Shown: positions 1 to 8,130, numbered from the stretch's first letter. The stretch: DNA of 17,933 nucleotides from Saprospiraceae bacterium (GCA_013001805.1 JABDLW010000485.1:1-17933), one strand, 5' to 3'. The notes: generated by a model not told the origin, from the letters alone. Numbers and translations are program-made.

Positions 1-370
1 GGCATTTTAGTGGTTGGAAAGTGAAATCCCGTGAAGAACAAAAAAGTGTACGAGCTGCTTCAGAGTATAAGAAAAACAACAAAGCCAGATGGGCGATAAG
101 GAAAGAGAGAAATCCGGACGAGCTAGTGAGTTTTTTTTGTTTAGGAATTTCGGTTTTCAACCACGTTAATAAATGCATAAAGCCTGATTTTTTGGTACTT
201 TTTTATCAAGAAAAAAGTACAAAACCATTTTTATCCTATCGGATCAATGCTTGTCTCTGAAGCAACCCCTTATTCAGTGTGGATCAAGAGCCTATTTATA
301 TTTACAAGCTATTTCTTTTGCAATGGTCTAATAGTAGAACGTGACGCTTCAGCTGAATTTAAAATAATCA
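1..370. other. Gene-poor left edge, no confident gene
   Basis: No convincing gene is visible here. One plus-strand frame is open from base 3 to 260 and could start at a GTG at 21. Its first half is lysine/arginine-rich and its second half is simply the read-through of the GTAC hairpin repeat at 191-224. It could be the tail of a gene lying to the left or a chance open frame. A second small open frame from 247 to 438 runs antisense into the end of the amidohydrolase gene and has no recognisable content. The stretch is AT-rich, as expected for intergenic Bacteroidota DNA. Confidence 0.5.
191..224. repeat. GTAC-T6/A6-GTAC inverted repeat (terminator-like hairpin)
   Basis: A perfect 10-bp inverted repeat: GTACTTTTTT at 195-204 and AAAAAAGTAC at 211-220, around the six-base loop ATCAAG. 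A g/a mismatch outside the stem is followed by three more T-A pairs. A/T-rich hairpins of this type around a GTAC core recur between genes in many Bacteroidota genomes; that is recollection, not a search result. It could end transcription arriving from the left edge or from the minus-strand amidohydrolase gene, or be a dispersed intergenic repeat. Confidence 0.55.
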
Positions 371-1456
371 CTAAAAACCAAACACTCGTTTTCCCGTACC
401 ATAAAATATCTTATCAACTGCTGTCTTCGGTAATTTAATCCCTTGAAAACCGCCCTCAATTAAATCGCTTTCCATCGCATCATCGGTCACAAAAAATGTC
501 CAGTCCCGCAACCAGGTTTCGTGCAATCCCTGAGCTAAATCATTAGGGTCTCTGCTGCCGTTATCTCCGGCATCAGTGGCATACATCACCCGATCCTGAT
601 ACTTAAGAAAAAAGTCCCGAACCCGCTCCGGATCTTCTTGTGCTTGATAGAACACCTGACCCATCCGGGCAGCCAAATCAATGGTCGCCTCGGGATATTG
701 ATCCAGCCAAGCAGCCAAGGTATCGACATTCCATTCTATGCTGGCCATGTGAGCCCCCACAAAACGCAGGTCAGGATGCTTATCCATCCGCAAATCACGT
801 GCATCCATCAAGGCTTGGTATGATGGCAATTCCGGATGCTTATACATGTGGTACTGAGGATGCTCGGTAAAATAATTCCGGTCGTTGTTGGTAGTCATTT
901 CTGCCAGTGGAAGCCAACAATTGTAGGGCTCGCCTTGGTGCGCAAACAATATTTTATCTTGCTGGACTATGAAATCAAACACAGGATCCAGTCGGGCATC
1001 ATGTAGCATGACATTGCTACCGTTGGTATCCTTTAAAACCATACCGATATTCTTCCAGACCTTGATTCCAATGGCACCGTCTTGAAAACAGCTGTCCATC
1101 CAGGCAATCGACCGCTCCGACCAGCCGAGTGTGTGAAAGTCCTCTACACTAAAAGCCGATATAGTGCGAAACTGATCTGGTCGGGCTTGTTGCTGCATTT
1201 TAGCAAATCGAAATTGATCGCGAATACCATCCCAGGTACTGGCTCCATCCACTACAATATTCACCAGCTTGAACTGGTCCTTCTCCGCCTGACTGGCAAA
1301 AACATCCCGGTCCGTGCGAATGTGCACATGGACATCGGCCTTTTGTACCGTTGCATAGTCCTGCACTGTATAGTAATCACCAGATCCACATCCCACAAAC
1401 ACAAGTAAAGATGAGAATAGTACAATGATTAAATCGCGATTATTAAGTTTTTTCAT
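371..1456 (-). CDS. Lipoprotein amidohydrolase (amidohydrolase-2 family)
   Basis: A 361-residue metal-dependent hydrolase of the amidohydrolase superfamily, predicted to be lipid-anchored outside the cytoplasm. A hydrophobic leader (residues 9-22) ends in the lipobox-like FVGC with Cys23. The TIM-barrel metal-site pattern of the family can be followed: HVH at 43-45 after strand 1, His173 (LFAHQGE), His236 (GAHMAS) and the late Asp295 (YATDAG). Lys132 (GIKVW) may be the bridging or strand-4 residue. Amidohydrolase-2 members hydrolyse or decarboxylate small carboxylates, lactones or related compounds; the substrate here cannot be named. The ATG has no clear Shine-Dalgarno, as is usual in this phylum. 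The gene is transcribed alone and away from 1737. Confidence 0.8.
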   Translation of the reverse strand: MKKLNNRDLIIVLFSSLLVFVGCGSGDYYTVQDYATVQKADVHVHIRTDRDVFASQAEKDQFKLVNIVVDGASTWDGIRDQFRFAKMQQQARPDQFRTISAFSVEDFHTLGWSERSIAWMDSCFQDGAIGIKVWKNIGMVLKDTNGSNVMLHDARLDPVFDFIVQQDKILFAHQGEPYNCWLPLAEMTTNNDRNYFTEHPQYHMYKHPELPSYQALMDARDLRMDKHPDLRFVGAHMASIEWNVDTLAAWLDQYPEATIDLAARMGQVFYQAQEDPERVRDFFLKYQDRVMYATDAGDNGSRDPNDLAQGLHETWLRDWTFFVTDDAMESDLIEGGFQGIKLPKTAVDKIFYGTGKRVFGF

Positions 1457-1736
1457 TAGTTAGATTTTATATTGAGGAAGATACGCATCAGAGTCAAGAT
1501 CACCAAGCTAAAACTCATATTGCCCATAGAACCGGAATATGTAGCAGTCCAGCCAATCACTACCAATTCCATCTTCAGTGGAATAACTCCATCTATAAAA
1601 ACTTGCCGAGCCCAGGTTCAACTTTTCATCACCTACAAACGCCACTCAAATTTCAGAATGTCTCAAATGAGTGTAGCGGGCGATATGGCTCGGCTTGAAA
1701 AGTGAATTATTGCCAGATTAATAATAAATTAGAGCA
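1457..1736. other. Divergent intergenic region, no confident gene
   Basis: This spacer separates the minus-strand amidohydrolase from the plus-strand TonB_C-like gene and should hold both promoters. Several frames are open on both strands. One minus-strand frame ends in TAATG, its stop overlapping the amidohydrolase ATG. Another (minus, about 1508-1645) reads like short beta-strands. None has a clear start or a recognised family. The 8-bp arms GCCGAGCC and GGCTCGGC (about 1603-1610 and 1687-1694) form a widely spaced inverted repeat of unknown meaning. Confidence 0.4.
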
Positions 1737-2483
1737 ATGAAAAATCTATTCAAGCATTTTTTGTCTCTTCTTTTCATTAGCCTTGTTTTTTTGCATCCGG
1801 GTCATACGCAAGCTCAGGATTCGGATGAACTGAAATTTGAAATTAATCGAGTGCTTCCCTACATATCGATTACCCGGGAAGAATTAGATGAGGCTCGAAG
1901 CTTGACTGACCTCAACAAAAATTTCAAATCCTCCTGGATCAAAGAATATATTTCCATTGAGATTTTGATAAATCACAATGGGCGGATTATGAAAGGTCTG
2001 AGTCACGATGACATCCTTACTCACGAACAGAAGGACATTATGACTATGGCAGATAGCGAAACTGATATTTCAGTTCGAGTTTTATATATGCCGAAAAACA
2101 CGCTTAAAAATAACGAACCAAAAGAAATCGATTTTTCATTTCGGCTGACGCCCGAAAACAATGCAAGTTATTCTGGAGGATTTGAGGAGTTGCAAAGATA
2201 CATTAAGCAAGAAGCTATTGACAAAATGGCCGATGGAAGTTTTAATCCGGAGGATTTAGCTGCCATAAAATTCACCATAAACAAGGCAGGTCAAATAGTG
2301 AACACTCACTTAGTTGAGTCTTCAAAAGATGAATCAATTGATGCATTATTATTGCAGACCATTCGCAAGATGCCCCCTTGGAAGCCGGCAGAATATGATA
2401 ATGGTCTAAAAATCAAACAGGATTTCGTATTAACTGTCGGGAATATGAAGAGCTGTTTGATCAATCTCTTAAGTATCCGGTAA
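1737..2483 (+). CDS. Exported protein with TonB C-terminal-like domain
   Basis: A 248-residue protein with a Sec signal peptide (basic MKNLFKH start, hydrophobic core about 8-24, likely cleavage near TQAQ-D at 27). The C-terminal part (about 172-236) has the TonB_C fold pattern: an IKFTINKAGQIV strand, a VESSKDESID helix lead-in, then IRKMPPWKPA. Before it comes YSGGFEELQRYIKQ, the linker usually seen just ahead of this domain in Bacteroidota proteins. It differs from a classical energy transducer: there is no proline-rich periplasm-spanning region, and the only N-terminal hydrophobic segment looks cleavable. It is therefore more likely a periplasmic or envelope protein with a TonB_C fold than a TonB partner of ExbBD. 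The first half (30-150) is not recognised. Confidence 0.7.
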   Translation: MKNLFKHFLSLLFISLVFLHPGHTQAQDSDELKFEINRVLPYISITREELDEARSLTDLNKNFKSSWIKEYISIEILINHNGRIMKGLSHDDILTHEQKDIMTMADSETDISVRVLYMPKNTLKNNEPKEIDFSFRLTPENNASYSGGFEELQRYIKQEAIDKMADGSFNPEDLAAIKFTINKAGQIVNTHLVESSKDESIDALLLQTIRKMPPWKPAEYDNGLKIKQDFVLTVGNMKSCLINLLSIR

Positions 2484-2588
2484 AATCGCAGCAGCTATAT
2501 TTGAAAATATACAAAAACTGACGGAATACTAATTTTCAACACCAGGTTGGAGAACCGGAATCGAGATGGTTATTTCAAATAAGTAATC

Positions 2589-3121
2589 ATGAGAAAGCTA
2601 AATACCGACCGTATCATCAGCATATGCGCTATCATTTTGAGCCTGGGATCGTTGTTCATCATTGTATATCAGACCTCGATTATCAGGGACGGTCAAAAAG
2701 CGTCGGTCATGCCTTATCTGGAGATCGGAATGGGGCTAAGTGATCTCCAACAAAGTTATTCTCATCACCAATACCGGGTTGGCCTGCACTCATCAAATCC
2801 GTCCAAATTATCGATGGGGAAGATGTGGTTTTCGAAGGTTCTCCTTCTGAGTTTGCCCTAAGCATGTCACCAAATGGCAGAGCTGCATTTGCAGGATTCT
2901 CCTCTGATCTCATCATGCCTGGCAGACTCATCCCACCGAGTTCCGGGTTTACCACTTTTTCACATCAAACCAATGGTGACTTAGCTCAATTTATTGAGCA
3001 AAACTTTAGATTTAATTACAATCCGGATGGCAAATATGTCATCGCGGTGACTTACGAATCAGTCTATGGGACAGTGTGGACTATAAGGTCTGATTCATAT
3101 GCCCGGATACCCGTAAAGTAA
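2589..3121 (+). pseudogene. Membrane-anchored hypothetical protein, disrupted by two frameshifts
   Basis: One gene appears to be spread over all three plus-strand frames. It begins at ATG 2589 with a short cytoplasmic start, one transmembrane helix (about residues 8-26, IISICAIILSLGSLFIIVYQ) and SVMPYLEIG. Near 2745-2755 the reading moves by one frame to give NKVILITNTG. At about 2779-2782 it moves again to give PALIKSVQIIDGEDVVFEG, and it continues to a TAA at 3121. Together the segments rebuild a continuous protein of about 177 residues with the NTG..PALIKSV pattern I associate with small single-pass Bacteroidota proteins of unknown function. Read literally, there are two unrelated peptides of 90 and 98 residues. 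Recent decay, or assembly errors, are both possible. The function is unknown. Confidence 0.7.
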
Positions 3122-3266
3122 TGTACCTAAATCCAGTGTTTCCCACAAATCAGACCTGCAGTAGTACCCTGGTCTCAAATGTCGCAGCACTAAAATCAGG
3201 GTTTGGCGATGTGATTAATCTATCCTATAATTGTATAAAATAAACCTCAAGGAAAGAGAGACTAAA

Positions 3267-3818
3267 ATGAAACTATCAGCAAATCAAGGGGCAGAACTAC
3301 TCAAGGTATTAAAAACGCGATTTGAGAAAAATATGCATCGTCACCAAGGTCTGGCTTGGAACGAAATATTCTCAAGACTCCATTCGAAGCCGGGCAAACT
3401 CTGGTCGCTCAATGAAATGGAAAGAACCGGGGGAGAACCGGATGTTGTTGGCTTGGATCAAGAGAGTGATGAATATATTTTTTACGATTGCTCCGCAGAA
3501 AGTCCAAAAGGTCGACGCAGCATTTGTTATGATCGAGAAGCACTGGAGTCTCGTAAGAAATATAAGCCAGAAAACAGTGCCATGGACATGGCATCAGCAA
3601 TGGGAATAGAACTTTTGACCGAAGAAGAATATCGAGTCCTGCAGCAACTGGGCAATTTCGACATGAAGACATCGAGTTGGATCGTCACTCCTCCCGAAAT
3701 CAGAAAACTAGGTGGGGCCTTATTTGCCGATTTTCGCTACAATACTGTATTCATTTATCATAATGGAGCTGAATCTTACTATGCTGCCCGGGGATTCCGT
3801 GGATCGCTAAGAGTATAA
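3267..3818 (+). CDS. DUF4256 family protein
   Basis: A 183-residue soluble protein, recognised as DUF4256 from strongly conserved blocks: TRFEKNMHRHQGL near the start, LWSLNEMERTGGEPDVV, YIFYDCSAESPKGRRS, YDREALESR, GIELLTEEEYR and the C-terminal YHNGAESYYAARGFRGSLRV. No signal peptide or membrane segment is present. The frame is open back to a TTG at 3231, but ATG 3267 is the better start. It follows a purine-rich AAGGAAAGAGAG at about 3249-3260, and the protein then begins as relatives do. The family's biochemical role is unknown. The gene stands between a broken gene and the YdeI-like gene, with gaps over 100 bp on both sides, so it is probably transcribed alone. Confidence 0.88.
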   Translation: MKLSANQGAELLKVLKTRFEKNMHRHQGLAWNEIFSRLHSKPGKLWSLNEMERTGGEPDVVGLDQESDEYIFYDCSAESPKGRRSICYDREALESRKKYKPENSAMDMASAMGIELLTEEEYRVLQQLGNFDMKTSSWIVTPPEIRKLGGALFADFRYNTVFIYHNGAESYYAARGFRGSLRV

Positions 3819-3933
3819 TGATAAAAACATACACTTGTAGCAGAGATGCCGATAATAAAAATCAATTAAATCCAGATGGATGTATGATCACTTAAATACT
3901 TAATTTGTAGTTTCCAGTTCCTGGAATTTAATC

Positions 3934-3945
3934 CATCTTGATCAT
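3934..3945. promoter_or_regulatory. Possible third FNR-like half-palindrome upstream of the YdeI-like gene
   Basis: CATCTTGATCAT lies about 42 bp before the ATG at 3987. It matches 10 of 12 positions of the TGATCTTGATCA palindrome found upstream of katG, with one intact ATCA half and a degraded left half. Just before it, TTCCAGTTCCTGGAA (3912-3926) is a perfect 6-bp inverted repeat with a 3-base centre. Either could be an operator; neither is proven. Confidence 0.25.
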
Positions 3946-3986
3946 AAACACGACGATTCAAATTATTCGCTTAATATCCAAAACAG

Positions 3987-4565
3987 ATGAATCCAAAGGT
4001 TGATTTTTTCTTTGAAAAAGCCACCAAATGGCAGCAAGAGTACAACAAACTGAGGACTATTATTCTTGACTGTGGGTTGACAGAGGAATTAAAATGGGGC
4101 AAACCCTGCTATACGTTTCAGAGCAGCAAAATTGTCATAATCCATGGTTTTAAGGAATATTGTGCACTGCTATATCCGAAAGGTGTATTATTGAATGATG
4201 AGGATAATATTCTAATACAACAGACCGAGAATGTCCAGGCAGCGCGTCAGATCCGTTTTACTAACATTCGGGAAATACAGAACCTGGAATCAACTTTAAA
4301 AGCCTATACCTACGAAGCCATTGAGGTGGAAAAAGCCGGCTTGAAAGTAGAAATGAAGAAAACAAAAGACTACAAAATCCCAACAGAATTTAAGGAGAAG
4401 CTAGACGGAATCCCGGAATTAAAAAGTGCTTTTAAAACACTGACTCCCGGCAGGCAGAGAGCATACATTCTTCATTTTTCGCAGCCTAAGCAATCTAAAA
4501 CACGTGCGTCTAGAGTGGAAAAATATCTACCGAACATCCTCAAAGGTAAGGGCTTAAACGATTAG
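3987..4565 (+). CDS. YdeI/OmpD-associated family protein (DUF1801 plus OmdA-like tail)
   Basis: A 192-residue cytoplasmic protein with two parts. Residues about 10-115 fit the DUF1801/YdhG-like fold, with LTEELKWGKPCYTFQSSKIVIIHGFKEYCALLY and a KGVLLND segment. Residues about 130-192 are the OmdA-like C-terminal helical segment: IPTEFKEKL, LKSAFKTLTPGRQRAYILHFSQ and KTRASRVEKYLPNIL. In E. coli the related YdeI is linked to OmpD and to antimicrobial-peptide or bacteriocin resistance, but most Bacteroidota members are uncharacterised, so no function is claimed. Length and architecture are complete. It starts at ATG 3987 with no strong Shine-Dalgarno. A small hairpin at 4601-4623 probably ends its transcript. 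Confidence 0.85.
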   Translation: MNPKVDFFFEKATKWQQEYNKLRTIILDCGLTEELKWGKPCYTFQSSKIVIIHGFKEYCALLYPKGVLLNDEDNILIQQTENVQAARQIRFTNIREIQNLESTLKAYTYEAIEVEKAGLKVEMKKTKDYKIPTEFKEKLDGIPELKSAFKTLTPGRQRAYILHFSQPKQSKTRASRVEKYLPNILKGKGLND

Positions 4566-4600
4566 TAAACCTCAGTCAATCTCCTCCTGGGTCCCATTGA

Positions 4601-4623
4601 AGAAGCCAGGCAGCTTCTATTTT
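4601..4623 (+). terminator. Small hairpin plus T-run after the YdeI-like gene
   Basis: AGAAGC (4601-4606) and GCTTCT (4613-4618) form a perfect 6-bp stem around a six-base loop, followed by ATTTT. It lies 36 bp after the stop at 4565, which suits an intrinsic terminator, although the stem is short and the T-run is modest. Confidence 0.45.
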
Positions 4624-4789
4624 AAAAAATTGTTTAGTAGCTGTCCCACCCGTACGCCAAGAACTTACGTGGCTCTAATGTCAATGCTACATCTTTACCA
4701 ACCATGAACGGTATACGTCACATATTTTTAACGATGAGGTTTTGCTGCGAATTGGTTAAATTTGAATCGGACAAACAATCAGAATCCCC

Positions 4790-5203
4790 ATGACTAAGAA
4801 AATTGAAATAGAAGCCAAAATTTCTGCCCCTGCAGCAAAAGTATGGGAATACTACACCGATCCAAAACACATCGTCCATTGGAATTTTGCCAGTGTTGAT
4901 TGGTGCTGCCCCAGTGCGGAGAACGATCTCCGTGTTGGAGGAACATACAAAGCGCGAATGGAAGCCAAAGATGGAAGTTTTGGCTTCGATTTCGAAGCCA
5001 TCTATTCTGACATGATTCCGACTAAATCATTCAGCTATCAACTCGGAGATGGACGAGATGTTAAGGTAGATTTTAATGCAATGGAACAGGGCACGGAAGT
5101 AAAAGTGGCTTTTGACCCGGAATCGCAAAATCCAGTGGAAATGCAACGTGATGGATGGCAAGCCATTCTCAATAATTTTAAGAGTTATGTTGAAAGGCAT
5201 TGA
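4790..5203 (+). CDS. AHSA1/SRPBCC-family protein
   Basis: A 137-residue single-domain protein of the START/Bet v1-like SRPBCC superfamily, close to the bacterial AHSA1 (activator of Hsp90 ATPase homologue 1-like) group. It has the standard opening strand and helix, KIEIEAKISAPAAKVWEYYTDPKHIVHWNFA. A central sheet follows (GGTYKARMEAKDGSFGFDFEAIYSDMIPTKSFSYQLGDGR), and the long C-terminal helix is QRDGWQAILNNFKSYVERH. Length is normal and no signal peptide is present. Members bind hydrophobic ligands or act in stress responses, but the ligand is usually unknown. Genes of this class are often near YdeI/DUF1801 and GyrI-like genes in Bacteroidota, and such genes occur here too (3987, 17282, 17803). 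It converges on katG. Confidence 0.85.
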   Translation: MTKKIEIEAKISAPAAKVWEYYTDPKHIVHWNFASVDWCCPSAENDLRVGGTYKARMEAKDGSFGFDFEAIYSDMIPTKSFSYQLGDGRDVKVDFNAMEQGTEVKVAFDPESQNPVEMQRDGWQAILNNFKSYVERH

Positions 5204-5271
5204 TGATATCATGAAAACCCTACCGGTTTATTTCCTCACTCACCATCGTATTCCTACACCTGATCCTACAA

Positions 5272-5306
5272 ACCCAAAAAAGGTGGCCTTCTCACTGACC
5301 ACCTTT
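5272..5306 (-). terminator. Hairpin terminator of katG (possibly bidirectional)
   Basis: On the plus strand AAAGGTGG (5279-5286) pairs with CCACCTTT (5299-5306) in an 8-bp stem with a 12-base loop. Read on the minus strand, the stem is followed by a run of T, about 70 bp after the katG stop. This suits an intrinsic terminator for katG. For the converging SRPBCC gene the downstream T-run is only TTT, so it would be weaker in that direction. Confidence 0.7.
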
Positions 5307-5375
5307 AAACCTAATCATTCTTTAAAAACCAGTGCTGATCGCACCAGCCCTCCGGATGAATTTCATTTCCTGATG

Positions 5376-7625
5376 TCATGCAATATCAAACCGGTCAAGA
5401 TCCATCACTTTTGTCCAGGCAGATACAAAATCGTGTACAAACTTTTCCTGTGCGTCTTCACATCCGTAAACTTCAGCAATGGCCCTTAGTTCTGAATTTG
5501 ATCCAAAGATGAGGTCCACACGTGATCCCGTCCACTTCAGTTCGCCAGATTTCCTGTCACGTCCTTCAAAAAGATCTTGAGCATCTGAAGTTGCTTTCCA
5601 GGTAGTACCCATATCCAGAAGATTAAGAAAAAAGTCATTACTAAGAGTCCCTGGACGCTTTGTGAATACACCACGTTGAGATTCGTCGTAGTTTGTATTG
5701 AGAACGCGCATACCGCCTACCAGTACTGTCATCTCCGGTGCGGTCAGGGTAAGAAGTTGTGCCCGGTCAACCAGCATTTCCTCTGCCGAAGCCCGGTGTA
5801 ATGGTTTGAAGTAATTGCGAAATCCATCAGCTGCAGGCTCTAAAGCAGCAAATGATTCGATATCTGTTTGTTCCTGAGAAGCATCAGCTCGTCCGGATAT
5901 AAATGGAACATGAACGTCATAGCCAGCATTTTTTGCTGCCTTCTCAATTCCGGCACATCCTCCTAATACGATTAGATCAGCGAGAGAAACCTTCTTTCCA
6001 CCAGACTGAGCATTGTTAAATGTATGCTGGATATTTTCCAATTTCTGTAGAACCGTTGCGAGCTGGGCTGGATTGTTTACCTCCCAATCCTTCTGTGGTG
6101 CCAGACGAATTCGGGCACCGTTAGCTCCTCCACGCTTGTCTGATCCCCGGAATGTTGAAGCACTGGCCCAGGCAGTAGACACCAATTGAGACACGGTCAG
6201 TCCTGAATCCAGAATCTTAGTTTTAAGGCTGGCCACGTCCTGATCATTTATTAACGCATGGGTAACCTCAGGAATCGGATCTTGCCAAATTAGATCTTCA
6301 GCTGGCACTTCCGGACCCAGGTAGCGAGCACGAGGACCCATATCCCGATGGGTCAGCTTAAACCAGGCTCGGGCAAAAGCGTCCTGAAACTCATCCGGGT
6401 TTTCGAAAAAGTGCCGGGATATAGGTTCATAAATAGGATCAAATCGTAGGGCCAGATCGGTGGTCAGCATAAAGGGAGCGTGTCGCTTTGCGGGATCGTG
6501 AGCATCAGGAACTAACCCGGCACCGGCACCGCCCTTGGGTTGCCACTGATGGGCTCCTGCCGGACTCTTAGTGAGCTCCCATTCATAGCCAAATAAATTC
6601 TCGAAGAAATTGTTGCTCCACTTGGTTGGAGTTGTAGTCCAGGCACCTTCCAATCCACTGGTGATGGTATCACCTGCATTTCCTGTGCCAAGCGAATTCT
6701 TCCAACCCAGGCCCTGTTCTTCAATGCTGGCCGCTGCCGGTTCCCGGCCCACATACTTCACCTCTTCGCCGGCTCCATGTGTTTTGCCAAAAGTGTGTCC
6801 CCCGGCAATGAGTGCTACAGTCTCTTCGTCATTCATAGCCATGCGGCCAAAAGTTTCGCGGATGTCTCGTGCAGCAGCAACGGGATCCGGATTACCATTG
6901 GGACCCTGCGGGTTTACATAGATCAACCCCATTTGCACTGCACCGAGGGGGTTTTCCAGCTCACGGTCACCAGTATAGCGCTTGTCACCTAACCACTCAC
7001 TTTCGGAACCCCAATAAACGTCTTCCTCAGGCTCCCATATATCTTCTCGTCCACCGGCAAAACCAAAAGTGGGACAACCCATCGACTCCAGTGCACAGTT
7101 GCCCGTGAGGATCATCAGATCGGCCCAGGAAATTTTTCTGCCGTATTTCTTTTTAATTGGCCACAATAGCAGGCGTGCTTTATCCAGGTTCGCATTGTCT
7201 GGCCAGCTGTTGAGTGGTGCAAACCGTTGGGTACCAGTGCCTCCACCCCCTCGCCCATCAGCGATCCGATAGGTTCCGGCACTGTGCCAGGCCATCCGAA
7301 TGAAAAAAGGTCCGTAATGCCCATAATCAGCCGGCCACCAATCCTGAGAAGTGGTCATTAGCTCAATTATGTCCTTCTTGACTGCTTCCAAATCTAGGCT
7401 CTTAAATTCCTCCGCGTAATTGAAGTCTTCACCCATAGGGTTTGACAAAGAAGATTGCTGACGTAAAATATTTAATTTCAATTGATTGGGCCACCAATCA
7501 CGGTTTGAAGTACCCCCACCAGCGGTGTACTTAAAGGCTCCCCTTGTAAAGGGACATTTGCTTTCTCCATTTACTTCGTAACTTGTTCCACCGACCGAGG
7601 TGGTTGGGTTTTTTTCATTATCCAT
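5376..7625 (-). CDS. katG: Catalase-peroxidase KatG
   Basis: A complete 749-residue class I bifunctional heme catalase-peroxidase, which breaks down hydrogen peroxide in the cytoplasm and also oxidises peroxidatic donors. The distal site is intact: Arg110, Trp113 and His114 in FFIRMAWHSAGTYR. The Met-Tyr-Trp cross-link needed for catalase activity can form from Trp113, Tyr236 (GLIYVNPQGPNG) and Met262 (GRMAMND). His277 in GGHTFGKTHGAG is the proximal heme ligand, and the proximal Trp is in GAWTTTPTKW. The degenerate second peroxidase-like domain is present through SAWTKVMDLDRFD at the C-terminus. Length is normal and no frameshift is seen. No signal peptide is seen, which suits a cytoplasmic enzyme. 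The gene is monocistronic, with a terminator at 5272-5306 and an FNR-like palindrome 92 bp upstream of the ATG. No OxyR gene is present in the window. Confidence 0.98.
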   Translation of the reverse strand: MDNEKNPTTSVGGTSYEVNGESKCPFTRGAFKYTAGGGTSNRDWWPNQLKLNILRQQSSLSNPMGEDFNYAEEFKSLDLEAVKKDIIELMTTSQDWWPADYGHYGPFFIRMAWHSAGTYRIADGRGGGGTGTQRFAPLNSWPDNANLDKARLLLWPIKKKYGRKISWADLMILTGNCALESMGCPTFGFAGGREDIWEPEEDVYWGSESEWLGDKRYTGDRELENPLGAVQMGLIYVNPQGPNGNPDPVAAARDIRETFGRMAMNDEETVALIAGGHTFGKTHGAGEEVKYVGREPAAASIEEQGLGWKNSLGTGNAGDTITSGLEGAWTTTPTKWSNNFFENLFGYEWELTKSPAGAHQWQPKGGAGAGLVPDAHDPAKRHAPFMLTTDLALRFDPIYEPISRHFFENPDEFQDAFARAWFKLTHRDMGPRARYLGPEVPAEDLIWQDPIPEVTHALINDQDVASLKTKILDSGLTVSQLVSTAWASASTFRGSDKRGGANGARIRLAPQKDWEVNNPAQLATVLQKLENIQHTFNNAQSGGKKVSLADLIVLGGCAGIEKAAKNAGYDVHVPFISGRADASQEQTDIESFAALEPAADGFRNYFKPLHRASAEEMLVDRAQLLTLTAPEMTVLVGGMRVLNTNYDESQRGVFTKRPGTLSNDFFLNLLDMGTTWKATSDAQDLFEGRDRKSGELKWTGSRVDLIFGSNSELRAIAEVYGCEDAQEKFVHDFVSAWTKVMDLDRFDIA

Positions 7626-8130
7626 AATCCGATTTCAATTTTTAATTTATTACTCTATTAAGGTTAAAATTACCAAAAAGTTTACTGCCTGAATTGTTTA
7701 GCTGCAATTTGAATGGTGATCTTGATCATATCTGATATTCGCCTATGATCTCAAGACCTCCGATATGCAATTTCTGCGAAATCAATCTTTCCAAACTAAT
7801 CTCTCAGACAGATCTTCATATTCTAATAAATCATCATATATCATTTTGCAAAAGCAGGATCAGATAAAAAAAAGACCTGTCAATCGTGGGATGAACCGGC
7901 TGTCTAATCTTCAAGCCATCTATCATTTAATCATCGGGTTAGTTGGATTGTTATTATATCTGTGAACTTTTCGTATGTTTTAGTCAGGTATGTGCTAAAC
8001 GTTTCATGCCAACAGATTTATATCATTCCAAATTGGATTTTAAAGGTGGAATGTGTGCTGATTTAGCAATATGATATTTGTTATCTTATGCAGGGATTAA
8101 AAATGTTTTCTGCAATTCAATTGAGTTAAT
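7626..8130. other. Long divergent intergenic region between katG and the sugar isomerase gene
   Basis: About 500 bp separate the minus-strand katG start from the plus-strand TIM-barrel gene. The region should contain both promoters. The clearest element is the FNR-like palindrome at 7715-7728 on the katG side. A 66-codon open frame at 7765-7965 has no recognisable family, no plausible ribosome site and low-complexity composition, and is treated as chance. The remainder is AT-rich with no hairpin or repeat that I could support. Confidence 0.55.
7715..7728 (-). promoter_or_regulatory. FNR/Crp-like palindrome upstream of katG
   Basis: GGTGATCTTGATCA on the plus strand contains the perfect palindrome TGATC-TT-GATCA (7717-7728), which has the TGAT-N4-ATCA core of FNR-type sites. 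Read towards katG it is TGATCAAGATCACC, 92 bp before the ATG. The identical 14 bases occur at 12930-12943 in the same orientation, about 100 bp before the PQQ dehydrogenase gene. The assignment to a Crp/Fnr-family factor rests on the core match only. Confidence 0.45.

Noticed and set aside
3..260. Open plus-strand frame at the left edge, with a GTG at 21
   Set aside because: The second half is only the read-through of the hairpin repeat at 191-224, and the first half is Lys/Arg-rich without a recognised domain. It might be a gene tail, but there is not enough to call one.
1456..1640. Minus-strand frame whose TAA overlaps the amidohydrolase ATG (TAATG), with a hydrophobic stretch, as a possible coupled upstream peptide
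   Set aside because: Several frames are open here on both strands, no family is recognisable, and no clear start or ribosome site exists. The overlap could be chance.
1472..1705. 77-codon plus-strand open frame between the amidohydrolase and TonB_C-like genes
   Set aside because: No domain, signal peptide or ribosome site is seen, and it competes with open frames on the other strand in a presumed promoter region.
7765..7965. 66-codon open frame between katG and the isomerase gene
   Set aside because: Composition is Ser/Asn/Gln-rich without a domain; the end is hydrophobic by chance and there is no ribosome site. Treated as non-coding.
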